NCBI GenBank assembly: GCA_007858575.1
Contig: CP042279.1
Coordinates: 5,954,501 to 6,018,500, forward strand
Length of the DNA: 64,000 bases
Source: Streptomyces sp. WAC08241
Lineage (GTDB): Bacteria; Actinomycetota; Actinomycetes; Streptomycetales; Streptomycetaceae
Direction of reading: 5' to 3'
Shown here: piece by piece, positions 51,156 through 60,918 of the stretch
Numbering within the stretch: position 1 is the first letter of the stretch
Layout: each line of letters opens with the position of its first letter
Program-made: the position numbers and the translations under genes
The notes under the pieces: model-generated
The model's input: only the letters and a program-made list of their open reading frames with translations
What the model was told of the DNA's origin: nothing
The model's database searches: none

Positions 51156-53913
51156 TCATGCGTCCTCGACGGTGAGCCGATCGCCGAAGGCGGCGGCGCC
51201 GAGGATCTGCCGACGGGGACACCCCGGATGTGCACCTTCAGGTCGGGCAGGCAGTGGAGCGGGGTGAGGTCGATCGTCCCGGTGAGGTCCGTCCCGCCCA
51301 TGACGTCGAGGCGGCGGAGTGCGCGCAGGTGCGTCACTGCCTCCAGATTCACCGATCGGAGGCGACCTCCCAGATAGAGGAGGTCGAGCCGGGAGCAATC
51401 CATCGCCTGCAGGAAGCCGAGGTCGGTCACTCGTGTGTTCGCGGAGATGCCGAGGCGCTGCAGCCCGCGTCCATCGAGTCCGTGGACCATCTCTTCCTCG
51501 CTGAAGTCGCCGTACAGGAGGACGCTCGGGTGGTCCGGAAGGAGACGCATCTGCTCCGTGCTGGTCACCACGAGGGGAATGTGGGACGTGACGTACGGGG
51601 CGATCTCCTGGGCAAACGCCTCCAGGGGAAGTCGTCCCACTTGTTGGCGAACGCGTCCGCCCTGCCCGCCTCCACGAAAGCCCTGGCGTACGGCATGGCC
51701 TCCCGGCCCCCGATCATCGCGATCAATTCGGTCACGGATCCCACCATGTTCGCGGGCGTCTCTCCGGGCCCCGGCAACAGCGGCAGGACATACGTGCCCA
51801 GGCGGGCCAGATGATCGCCCTGCTCGGGATTCCGCGGCGGAACCATCGACTTCACCGCCTTCCGCACCCGCCTGTGCAGGACGCCGTCCAGCCAGGCCGC
51901 GTGCTGGGCCGCCAGAGCCGCCAGGACGTACAGAGCGGTCTTCAGGTCTCGTTTGCGGGTGGCCGCGCCGGCCGTGAGGAGCCCTCGACCAGGACCGGCA
52001 GGTCACGGCGGGTGCAGTGGCCGGCGGCCAGGAGCAGGACGTCGTGCCACTGCTGGTCGTGGGCGTGGCGGAGGGCCTCGGCGAGCTGGTCGTCCTCCAC
52101 CAGCTCCTTCGCCGCCAGGAAGTCCTGGAAGGTGCGGTGGGCGAAGTGGAAGACGCCGTCCGTGCGCTCCTGGAGGAGACCGCTGCGGTTCAGGAGATGG
52201 GTGAGGATCTTGTCCGGGCCGCCCTGGTCCGCGACCCTCGGCATGCCGGGCAGGGCACGGGCGAGCTGGTGGAGGGCCTGCTCGCGGTCGAACTCGTCTG
52301 GCCGCCCCGGACCAGCTAGGCCGCGAGCCGCTGGAGGAGCTGGGTGTGCTCCTCCACCGACATGCGGATGCCGTCGGGGGCGTCGATCCGGCGCCGTTCG
52401 TCGCGGACGCCGAGCAGCATCTGGAGCGCGGAGGAGTAGAGCGCCCACCGGGTCTCGGGCAGGAAGCCCTCCCGCAGCCGGTGCAGGGCGCAGATGACCG
52501 CGCAGAGCAGCGGGGTCCGGGCGAGGTCGGCCAAGGTCGGATTGTGGCGGAACTGCTGGGCCAGGTCGCGTTCGAGGTCGGCGAGGTTCCCGTCGGGATC
52601 CCCGTCGAGCCGGGCCGCCCCGTGCCAGGCGGCGACGAAGGCCTGGATGTCGGCGTCCCGGAGCGGGAGGAGGGTGAGTTCCTCGAACCGCTCGGAGCCG
52701 AGCCAGTCGGGCGCGACGGCGAAGGGCCGTACGGTCGCGACGCAGCGGGTGCGGGGATAGCGGGCGAGGAGCCGGGAGAGCCAGGCGTGGGCGGCCTCGC
52801 GTTCGTCCGCCGGAACCTCGTCCAGGCCGTCGACCAGGAGGAGGCCCCGCCCGGCGGAGAGGACCCGGCCCGCCCAGCCCTCGGGGGCCGGATCGACCAT
52901 GAGGCCGGCGACGCCGGGCAGCTCGGCGGGGGCGGGTAGTCGCCTCCCCGGGCGCGGAGCGTGCGCAGCGGCACGACGAAGGGACGAGGCCGTTCAGCCC
53001 GGCGAGGTTCGGTCCCAGCGTCCCGGCGGCCGCGTGCGCGGCGAGCCACCACACGAGGGTGGTCTTCCCGGCCCCGGCGTCGCCCCGGAGCAGCACCCGG
53101 GGCCGGGAGGCGAGCAGGTCGTCGATCCGCTGGGGGACGGCGGGGGTCCCGCGCTCCCGCGAAGCGGCCTCCAACGAGAGGTAGGCGGTGTCGAGGTCCC
53201 ATTCCGAGGCCCGCTTGCCCAGCTCGTCCAGGCCGAAGATCCGGGTGCGGCGGTAGGCGGCACCGACGGCGTCCGCGTACTCCTCCTCGTAGGGCCGGTC
53301 GTGGGGTGGGTGCCGGTGACCGGGGCGAGGGCCATGTACGGGGAGAGCAGTTCCCCTGCCCCCTCGTCGGCGAGGATCGCCGTGAGGGAAACGCACTCAG
53401 GCGGCGGTGACCTCGCCCGCGCGGCACGGACCGGACGATGCCGAGGAGGCCGTCGTCGGCGAAGACGGGGCTCCAGAGAGGCCCGCGAGCGGGGACGGAC
53501 CGCCCTCGTCGGCGGTGACGGGCGGGTGTTCCAGCTCGACGGTCAGGACGCGGCGAAGAAGCCCCGCCGAGGGGAGGACGGTGCAGGTGAACTGGTCGAG
53601 GTCCGGCTTCTGGCCGTCGTAGCGCTGGATCCGGGGAAACCGAGAACCTCGCAGCCGGTATCGGGCGGTCGGTGCCGACCGCCTTGAACGGGAGTACCGA
53701 ACCGCGCGCGCCCCGGTACTCCAGGACCGCGGCGTCGAGCCGGTCGCTCGACCACAGCACCCGCGCGGAGCGCGTCGTCCCGCGAACAGGGTCCAAGAGC
53801 CTGGCATTGTGGGCATCGCCCACGACATGGGCACTGGTCAGGACGAGGCCCGGGGCTGCGAGGACGCCAGTGCCCTGCTGCCGCCCCAGGACGACGAAGA
53901 CTCTGCGGTTCAC
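51156..53913 (-). CDS. Trypsin-like protease and NACHT NTPase fusion with leucine-rich C-terminus
   Basis: About 920 residues. The N-terminal 220 form a trypsin-like domain: His in LTSAHVVG, Asp in SDRLDAAVLEY, Ser in LAGLSGAP. The NACHT NTPase follows with Walker A LLRGDAGAGKTTLV (about 53045-53100), Walker B GLLLVDGLDEVPADER (about 52806-52850), arginine-bearing VATVRPFAV and a helical region ending FAHRTFQDFLAAKELV. The C-terminus (LRSVNLEAVTHLRALRRLDV and LTPLHCLPDL) is leucine-rich. This is the STAND/bacterial NLR plan, with a protease as probable effector. ATG 53913 overlaps the trypco2-like stop. About ten frame breaks, no internal stop in the restored reading. Confidence 0.85.
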
Positions 53914-54239
53914 GGCGTCTCCGTACCGCCGAACCCGGACAGGTCCACCCCGTCCTCGTTCCCCACCAGCCAGCTTCCTCCCGTCGTCGCGTTCCGCGGC
54001 TTCAGGGTGAAGGAGACCCGGTGGATGTCCCCACGGCTCCGGCCGGCGTCCGCGCCCGCCTCGACGACCCAGGCCTTGACCTTGCCGCCGGCCTTCACCT
54101 CCTTGCGGAGTTCGATGGTGAACTCCATCTCGATGTCGCCCACCTCGAAGGCGACGGGCTGCCCGGTCGCGCGGGCGGCGGCCGTGACCAACTGGTCGCG
54201 CACGGACTGGATGGCATCGGCGAGCTCGATCTCGGTCAT
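53910..54239 (-). CDS. Trypsin co-occurring domain 2 (trypco2)-like protein
   Basis: 109 residues, intact. MTEIELADAIQSVRDQLVTA, FEVGDIEMEFTIELRKEVKA and RGDIHRVSFTLKPRN match the trypco2 family of small proteins encoded beside trypsin-like proteases in Streptomyces conflict systems. The alternating strands suggest a compact binding module; how it acts is unknown, but a regulator or adaptor of the protease is the natural guess. It starts 37 nt after the upstream NACHT gene and overlaps the trypsin-NACHT start (ATGA), so all three are one operon. Confidence 0.8.
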   Translation of the reverse strand: MTEIELADAIQSVRDQLVTAAARATGQPVAFEVGDIEMEFTIELRKEVKAGGKVKAWVVEAGADAGRSRGDIHRVSFTLKPRNATTGGSWLVGNEDGVDLSGFGGTETP

Positions 54240-54276
54240 GACCGTGAACGTAGTGGGGAGGGAGCGGGTGGTCAGC

Positions 54277-57200
54277 TCATATGTGGATTTCGACCGTGGG
54301 CGCGAGTTCCTCGATGCCGGTGAACAAGCGGCCGTAGCCCGTGACTGAGCTGAGCCGGGGCAGGGAGGCCAGCGGCGTGAGGTCGTGGGCCTGTGGCCCG
54401 AAGCTGCCCACAAGCGTCAGCCTGACCAAGCCCGGGAAGGTCCGGGCGATGGCGTCCAGAGGAACGCCATCGTCGTGGACCACGTGCAGCACCTCCACCT
54501 GAGGTAGTCGCAACGACTGCGGAAGGCGGCCACGGCTCTCGCGTCCAGCACGAGCGACGGGAGCCGGTCCAATGCTGCCAGCGTGCCCCAGTTCTCCGCG
54601 TCCACCATCGCGGTGCCGTGGACGACGAGCGTTTCGAGGCTGGTCAGTGAGCGGAGGAAGTCGATCCCTCCCTGGAGAGGTCCGTCCACTGTGAGGACCT
54701 TCAGCGCGTTCCCGGAAGGGAGGGAGTCCAGGAACCGGGTGTGGGATCCCGGCACCAGCAGCCTCCGTGCCCCGCCGATCGCCTCGCGCAGTAGGGACAT
54801 GCCGTAGGGGTGAGCCCCGAACGCAGGTCGAGACCCTCGGGGCGCAGTCCGAGGCGCAGGATTTCGACGGCCTGCCTGTCGGACACGACGGTGAAGTCGA
54901 GGGAGTCCGTGTCGAGCCGGGCGATGATCTCGTCCGCGTAGGAGGTCGCTGGGAACCGGGTCCATCCCCACATGAGCTGGGAGCGTACCGGCAGGAACGG
55001 ATGCCCGGCGAACCGGGCCAGGTAGGGCAGCGCGGCGTCATGGGTGATGTGGGTCGCCGTGATCACCACGGCCAGCGCCGACTCGTCGTCCAGGCCCTCC
55101 GGACCCGGCAGCAGGTCCAGGACCGCCCGTCCCACCGACGCCAGCTCGCGCGCCTCGTTCGCCCCGCGCGGTGGGATGGCCTCCGCCGCCCGCGCCAGGA
55201 TCCGTTCCCGGATCTCGGGTGCCACCTCCGTCGCGTGGTCCAGCGCCGTCGCCGCCACCACCAGCACCCGGAGGTGGGTGCGGCGGTCTGGGCCGCGTCC
55301 GCCGCCTTCAGCAGCTCCTCGAAGATCTCCGCGCACTCGCGCGGGCGCGCGTGCCCGACGGCCATGCGGATGACGTCCTCCCACTGGTCGTCCGCCGCGT
55401 GCCGGGAGAGGACGCCGATGTCCCAGCGGTCCACGAGGGCCTTGGCCGCCAGGTAGTCCTGGAAGGTGCGGTGGACGAAGTCGACCGTGTCTCGGTCGGC
55501 TCCCGCAGCAGTCCGCTGCGGTGGAGCAGGTGGGTGAAGACCGCGTCGGCGTCGTACCCCGCCGCCTCCGTGACTGCCGGTACCGCCTCCCGTACGACCG
55601 ACTCCGCACGCGAGCGGTCCATCGTCGTGCGGCCGTTGAGCGTCAGCCAGTACGCGAGGCGCTGGACCAGTTGGATCTGGGGGCGTCACCCAGGTCGATG
55701 CCGTACGGCGTCCCCATGTCCCGCTCGCGGTCCCGGCGCGAGAGCAGCATCGAGAGCGCCGCGTCGTACAGCGCCTTGCGGCCGCGCGGTAGGAAGCCGC
55801 GCCTGCCGTGGTGCAGGGCGCAGATCAGACCGCACATCAGGGGTTGGTGGCGAGCCGGGCGACGTCCGGCGTCGTGCGCAGGGCGTCGAGGAGGGGTTGT
55901 TCGTACGGCGCGGCCTCCGGCCCGGCGGCCCTGTGCCAGCGGCGGACGAAGGTGGTGACCTCGGAGGAGGACATGGGGGTGAGGGTGAGTTCGGTGAAGC
56001 CGTCCGACGCGAGCCAGTCGTCACGTACGGCGGTGGGGCGGGAGGTCACGAGCCAGCGGTTGCCGTCGTAGGAGTCGAGGAGGTCGCGGAGCCAGCGGCG
56101 CGCCCGGTCGCGCTCGGCCTCGGGGATCTCGTCGATGCCGTCGACGAGGACTAGGCCGCGCCCGGCGGCGAGGACGCGGTCGGCCCAGCCGTCGGGCGGG
56201 GAGAGGGGCAGTCGACGGCGGAGAGGAAGCGGTCGGGGTGGGGAGCCGCTCGCCGTGGCGGGTGAGGGCGCGGAGGGGGAGGACGAAGGGGATCCGGCCG
56301 CGGAGGTACGCCATGCCGTCCGCGCACTCCTCGCCCGAGGCGGAGACCGCCAGCCACTGGACGAGGGTCGTCTTGCCGGAGCCGGCCGTACCGCGCAGGA
56401 GCACCTTGTCGTGCCGGGCGAGGATCCGGTCGGCGCGGCTGTTCTCGAAGGAGCCGAGCAGACGGCGGGCGGAGAGGAGGAGGGCGCGGTGCGCCTCGGC
56501 CGACATCGTCTCAGCGCCGCCATCGTGGCGGGGAGAGGAGTCGCCCGGGGCCGGCGCGGCGATGTGGTCCGCCTCCCGGTCGGGACGACCGTCCGGCTCC
56601 GCCGCCCCCACCCCCTGCAACGACAGGTACGCCACGTCCAGCGGCCACTTCTCCGGTGCGTCACGGAGGTCCACCCCGTAGATGGTCAGACGGCCGTGCT
56701 TCTTCGCCAGGTGGGCCAGGTAGCGCCGCTCGAACTCCGCGTCCCGCGTGTCCGCCCGGGGGTCCGGCGGATCAGTTCGTCCGTCTTCGCGAGGAGCTCG
56801 GCCTGGGCGCGGGTCTGTTCCACCAGGCTGCGGGCGACGAAGGTGGAGCGCCTGGTGAAGAACTCCAGGATGTGGAGGCAGGCCCACTCGGTCAGGGTCT
56901 CCAGGTAGAGGACCGAGTCGGTGGAGAGGCCGTCGGGGGCTGGGGCGGCGGCCCGCAGCCGGCGGGCGAGGTCGCGGTGGCCGAGGCGGACGGCCTGGAC
57001 GTCGTCCATGTCGAGGTCGCCGAGGGCCAGCAGGTGCGCGGCCAGCGCGTCGGTGACGGCCTCGGTCTCGTCGGCGGGGAACGGCGGCTCCCCGTCCCCC
57101 GCCGGGAGCGCTCGACCAGAGTGGCCGCCAGCCCGCGGACGTCCTTCTCGGTGAGGGCGCGCTTCTCGCCCCGGAAGGAGACGAGGCCGGAGAGCCGGAC

Positions 57201-57314
57201 CTCGGCGCCCTTGGGGACGAGCCCCGCCCCGGGGCCCTCGGCCACCAGGAGCTTCTTCAGGAGCGGCCCGATCGCGGCCGAGGCGAGGCGCGTGCCGATG
57301 AGTGCCGGTTCCAT
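54277..57314 (-). CDS. NACHT NTPase with N-terminal helical domain and leucine-rich C-terminus
   Basis: About 1010 residues. The N-terminal 200 (LIGTRLASAAIGPLLKKLLV, DMDDVQAVRLGHRDLARRL, FFTRRSTFVARSLVEQTRAQ) are all-helical, resembling NACHT N-terminal helical domains of actinobacteria. NACHT motifs: Walker A LLRGTAGSGKTTLVQW (56351-56401), Walker B GLVLVDGIDEIPEAER (56115-56160), WLVTSRPTAV and VDFVHRTFQDYLAAKALV. The C-terminal 250 residues hold leucine-rich stretches (FLRSLTSLETLVVHGTAM, PGLVRLTLVGSFG), a likely ligand sensor. It heads the operon with the trypco2-like and trypsin-NACHT genes. About ten frame breaks (57110, 56770, 56235, 56208, 55842, 55685, 55495, 55288, 54815, 54525). 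Confidence 0.85.
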
Positions 57315-57380
57315 GGTGACCCCTGTGTTTCGCGGAGCGGTCAGCGTAGTGGGGGCGGGGGCGGAGCGGGGGCCGGAGGT

Positions 57381-57488
57381 GTGACCCGGGCCGCTTTCCG
57401 GGGCCTTTTCGGAGGCCCGGAGCCCTTTCCCGTGGCCCCCGTCACGTGACCCAGGCCGCATTCGGAATGCCTTTCCGCGTGACCCAGG
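57381..57488 (-). repeat. Three GTGACCCRGG direct repeats upstream of the NACHT operon
   Basis: Copies at 57381-57390, 57446-57455 and 57479-57488, two of them followed by CCGC and a TTTCC element some 20 bases on. They lie just upstream of the NACHT operon start (57314) and might be regulator sites or degenerate repeats. No regulator is known. Confidence 0.45.
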
Positions 57489-57883
57489 TCCCATCCGGAA
57501 CGGCCCCCGGGTGACAAGGCGCACAGGGGTTTCGAGGGGTACTAACCGGAATAGTGGCGAACATTGCCGCTTATTTCGGACGTACGGGTACGAAGCGGCG
57601 GGTCGGAGGGTCCATCGGGTCCCAGGCCGGGCCCGGACCGGCCTCCTGGGCGGTCCGGGCTCCCGAGACATGCGGTTAAACCGGTTTTCTTGGGCTGATA
57701 TGTCCGATTTCGAAGCCCCCGCTCCCAGTCGTCAAGACCTGAACTTCCCCGTGATCGCTACGACGCTATGTCGTAGATGGGGTGTTTTGGCCCGGATGGG
57801 GGTCCGGGTTACCAAAGATGAGCAAGCCCGACGCCGCACCGAAAGCGCGCCGGGTCCCGTACTCCCCGGAGGTTGTCCCCCGT
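57489..57883 (+). promoter_or_regulatory. M23 peptidase promoter region and structured leader
   Basis: No gene supported. A lower-GC stretch at 57535-57590 probably holds the promoter. The leader then contains AAACCGGTTT (57678-57687), a hairpin with 7-bp perfect arms at 57758-57776 and a second hairpin CCCGGA/TCCGGG at 57791-57808 bounded by TTTGG and CCAAA. GGAGG (57868-57872) is the ribosome binding site. The hairpins suggest an RNA-level control element, but it does not match the ydaO riboswitch known upstream of Streptomyces cell-wall hydrolase genes. Confidence 0.45.
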
Positions 57884-58572
57884 ATGTCGAAGCGCGTTAT
57901 GAACCCCGCCACCCGTGCCGCCGCCGTCGCTCTCGCCACTGCCGGCCTGGGGGCGTCGCTGGTGGCCGGAGCAGGGTCCGCCTTCGCCGCCGAGGGCAAG
58001 GCCGTCGTCCCGACCGCCGCGACCGCGTCCGCCGCCGTCGCCGCCCAGGCCGAGACCCAGGCGCACCTCGCCGCCCAGGTGAAGGCCGCCGCCGCGAAGA
58101 CCGTCGCCGTCAAGGCGACCGCCACCAAGAAGGCCGTCACCGCCAAGAAGGCCCCGGCCTGGTGAAGCCGGTCGCCGCCTACACCCTCAGCGCCAGCTTC
58201 AACCAGGGCGGCGCCATGTGGGCCCACAAGCACTCCGGCCAGGACTTCGCCGTTCCGGTCGGCACCCCGGTCAAGGCCGCCGCCGCCGGCACCGTCGTGA
58301 AGGCCGGCCCGTACGGCGGCGGCGACGGCCCCGCGTACGGCAACGCCATCGTGGTCAAGCACGGCAACGGCACGTACTCGCAGTACGCCCACCTGTCGAA
58401 GATCCAGGTCAAGATCGGCCAGAAGGTCGGCGCCGGCCAGAAGATCGCCCTCTCGGGCAACACCGGCAACTCCTCCGGCCCCCACCTGCACTTCGAGATC
58501 CGCACCACCCCGAACTACGGCTCCGCCGTCAACCCGGCCGCGTTCCTGCGCGCCCACGGCGTCGGCATCTGA
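57884..58572 (+). CDS. Secreted M23-family peptidoglycan endopeptidase
   Basis: About 230 residues. A Sec-type signal peptide (MSKRVMNPATRAAAVALATA, then GSAFAAEG) is followed by an Ala/Lys-rich linker and the LytM domain: HKHSGQDFAVPVGTPVKAAA carries the HxxxD zinc ligands and SSGPHLHFEIR the HxH motif. It hydrolyses peptide cross-links of the cell wall during growth or remodelling. ATG at 57884 gives the best signal peptide. One frame break near 58158. It converges with the tetR gene only 22 bp away. Confidence 0.92.
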
Positions 58573-58594
58573 TCGGCCGACCCCCGCAGTACAC

Positions 58595-59151
58595 CTATGA
58601 GGCCCGGTGGGCCTCGTCGATGAGATCGAGGGCGACCTCGAGGACGGCTTCGTGCTTCTCCTCGGGGTCGCCCTCGACGTTCTGCATGAAGAACGTGCCC
58701 GCGTGGAGCGTGAAGACCGCGCTGATGCAGCGGACCTTCTCCTTGACGGGGAAGTCGTCGTCGTACAGCAGGCCGGTCAGCGACATCATGCGCTCCTTGA
58801 AGGTGAGCCCGACGCTCAGCTCGCGCACGGCGGCCTGGTTCTCCTGCATGAAGCGGAAGAGCGGCGCCGCCGCGAGCAGCGCCACCTGGTAGCGGCGCAC
58901 GATCTCCCGCTTGGTCTCGATCGTGCGGGGCTGCTCCCCGGCCCAGTCGATCAGCTCGTCCATCGGCCTGGTCAGGTCCTGGAAGATCCCGATCAGGATG
59001 TCTTCCTTGGTCTTGAAGTGGTAGTAGAGCGCAGCCTTGGTGACGTCGAGGCGTTCCGCGATCTCGCGCAGGGAGGTCTTCTCGTAGCCCTGCTCCGCGA
59101 AGAGTTCGAGGCCACGTCCTGGATGCGCTGACGGGTGTTGCCTCGGGCCAT
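58595..59151 (-). CDS. TetR/AcrR family transcriptional regulator
   Basis: About 185 residues. The N-terminal helix-turn-helix LELFAEQGYEKTSLREIAER and DVTKAALYYHFKTKEDIL is typical TetR; the C-terminal ligand-binding domain is divergent, as usual. It is divergently transcribed from the MFS efflux gene 102 bp away, with a large inverted repeat between, so it almost certainly represses that pump and itself until an inducer binds. ATG at 59151; one frame break near 59112. Confidence 0.92.
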
Positions 59152-59176
59152 GGGGTGCCCTCCACTTTCCAAAGAA

Positions 59177-59245
59177 CTTACTTGACGACCGGCTAGTTAC
59201 AGATCTACCGTTCCCAGTGTAGTAACTAGCCGGGCGGCAAGTAAG
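59177..59245. promoter_or_regulatory. Large inverted repeat operator and divergent promoters of tetR and the MFS gene
   Basis: The left arm CTTACTTG-ACGA-CCGGCTAGTTAC (59177-59200) is mirrored by GTAACTAGCCGG-GCGG-CAAGTAAG (59222-59245): 20 of 24 positions pair, around a 21-bp centre. TTGACG (59182-59187) with TACCGT (59206-59211) can serve the MFS gene, and TTACTT (59244-59239) with TACACT (59221-59216), 17-bp spacing, the tetR gene, so each arm overlaps a -35 region. Confidence 0.75.
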
Positions 59246-59253
59246 GGAATGAC

Positions 59254-60829
59254 ATGGCGACGCAACAGACCGTTCGAACACCAGAGGGAGAGGCCCCGCC
59301 GGCACGCAGCGTCCGCGTCGTCCTGCTCGCCCTCATGATCGCGATGCTCCTCGCGATGCTGGACAACATGATCATCGGCACCGCGATGCCGACCATCGTC
59401 GGCGAGCTCGGCGGCCTGGAGCACCTCTCCTGGGTCGTCACCGCCTACACCCTGGCCACCGCCGCCTCCACCCCCCTCTGGGGCAAGTTCGGCGACATGT
59501 TCGGCCGCAAGGGCGTCTTCCTCACCTCGATCGTGATCTTCCTGATCGGCTCGGCGCTCAGCGGCATGGCCCAGGACATGGGCCAGCTCATCGGCTTCCG
59601 CGCGATCCAGGGCCTCGGCGCCGGCGGCCTCATGGTCGGCGTGATGGCGATCATCGGCGACCTCATCCCGCCCCGCGAGCGCGGCAGGTACCAGGGCATG
59701 ATGGCCGGCGTGATGGCCCTCGCCATGATCGGCGGTCCCTCGTCGGCGGCACCATCACCGACCACTGGGGCTGGCGCTGGTCCTTCTACATCAACCTGCC
59801 GCTCGGCGCCGTCGCCCTCGCCATGGTCACCACCGTCCTGCACCTGCCGAAGAAACCGCGGAGCACGGACACCCGGATCGACTTCCTCGGCGCCGCGCTC
59901 CTGACCGTCGGCATCACCGCGATCGTCCTGGTCACCACCTGGGGCGGCACCGAGTACGCCTGGGGCTCGGCCACCATCGTCGGCTCGCGGTCGGCGGCGT
60001 CGCCGCGCTCCTCGCCTTCCTGTGGGCGGAGACCCGGGCGAGCGACCCGATCGTCCCGCTGCACATCTTCCGCAGCCGCAACTTCACCCTGATGTCCCTG
60101 ATCGGCTTCGTCGCCGGCTTCGTCATGTTCGGCGCGGTCCTCTACCTGCCGCTCTTCCAGCAGTCCGTCCAGGGCGCCTCCGCGACCAACTCCGGCCTGC
60201 TCCTCCTGCCGATGCTGCTCTCGATGATGGTCGTCTCGCTGGTCGCCGGCCGCGTCACCACCAGCACCGGCAAGTACAAGGCCTTCCCCATCGCGGGCGG
60301 GGCCCTCATGACGGCCGGCCTCTTCCTGCTCTCCACCATGGACACCGGCACCTCGCGCCTGGTCTCCGGGATCTGGATGGCCGTCCTCGGCGCCGGCATG
60401 GGCTTCCTCATGCAGATCACCATGCTGGTCGCCCAGAACAGCGTGGAGATGAAGGACATGGGCGTCGCCTCCTCCTCCACCACCCTCTTCCGGACGCTCG
60501 GCTCCTCCTTCGGCGTCGCGATCATGGGCGCGCTCTTCACCAGCCGCGTCCAGGACGAGATGGCCGCCCGGGGCGGCTCGGAGCTGACGGCACGGACCGC
60601 CCAGCTCGACGCGGCCAGCCTCGCCAAGCTCCCGGCGCAGCTCCGCGAGGCCTACCAGCACGCGGTGGCCTCCGGCACCCACGGCGCCTTCCTGCTCGCC
60701 GCGGCGGTCGCCGTCCTCGCCTTCGTCCTCGCCTTCTTCGTCAAGGAGGTGGCACTCCGGGGCGCCGGACCGGACACCGCGAAGGAGCCCGCCGACGGCG
60801 GCGCGGCGAAGGTGTCCGAGAAGGTCTGA
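59254..60829 (+). CDS. DHA2 (EmrB/QacA type) MFS drug efflux transporter
   Basis: About 525 residues with 14 membrane helices. Motif C-like and antiporter signatures: MLLAMLDNMIIGTAMPTIVG (helix 1, motif D1), LWGKFGDMFGRKGVFLTSI (motif A), FRAIQGLGAGGLMVGVMAI (motif B), and WGWRWSFYINLPLGAVALAM. It exports hydrophobic drugs using the proton gradient; the natural substrate is unknown. Repressed by the divergent TetR by inference. Frame breaks near 59742 and 59985. It converges with the cseC gene across a terminator. Confidence 0.93.
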
Positions 60830-60844
60830 GACACGGGAGTACGA

Positions 60845-60883
60845 CGACGGGGCCGGCCCTCCACCGAGGGCCCGGCCCCGTCG
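60845..60883. terminator. Bidirectional terminator between the MFS gene and cseC
   Basis: Arms 60845-60861 and 60866-60883 pair with one bulge around a CACC loop. It is followed by a 19-bp direct repeat (60874-60892 and 60894-60912, period 20), one copy overlapping the hairpin. Confidence 0.7.
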
Positions 60884-60912
60884 CCGTACCGGCGGCCCCG
60901 TCGCCGTACCGG
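60874..60912 (+). repeat. Two exact 19-bp direct repeats
   Basis: Identical copies at 60874-60892 and 60894-60912 (period 20) between the convergent MFS and cseC genes. Probably a local duplication; no function is evident. Confidence 0.6.
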
Positions 60913-60918
60913 ACGCCC

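Noticed and set aside
57489..57883. ydaO (c-di-AMP) riboswitch upstream of the M23 peptidase
   Set aside because: The conserved blocks expected of ydaO (GGGGGA, GGTGAATC-like and CCGACAGCTAAC-like segments) are not present in order; only unrelated hairpins are seen.
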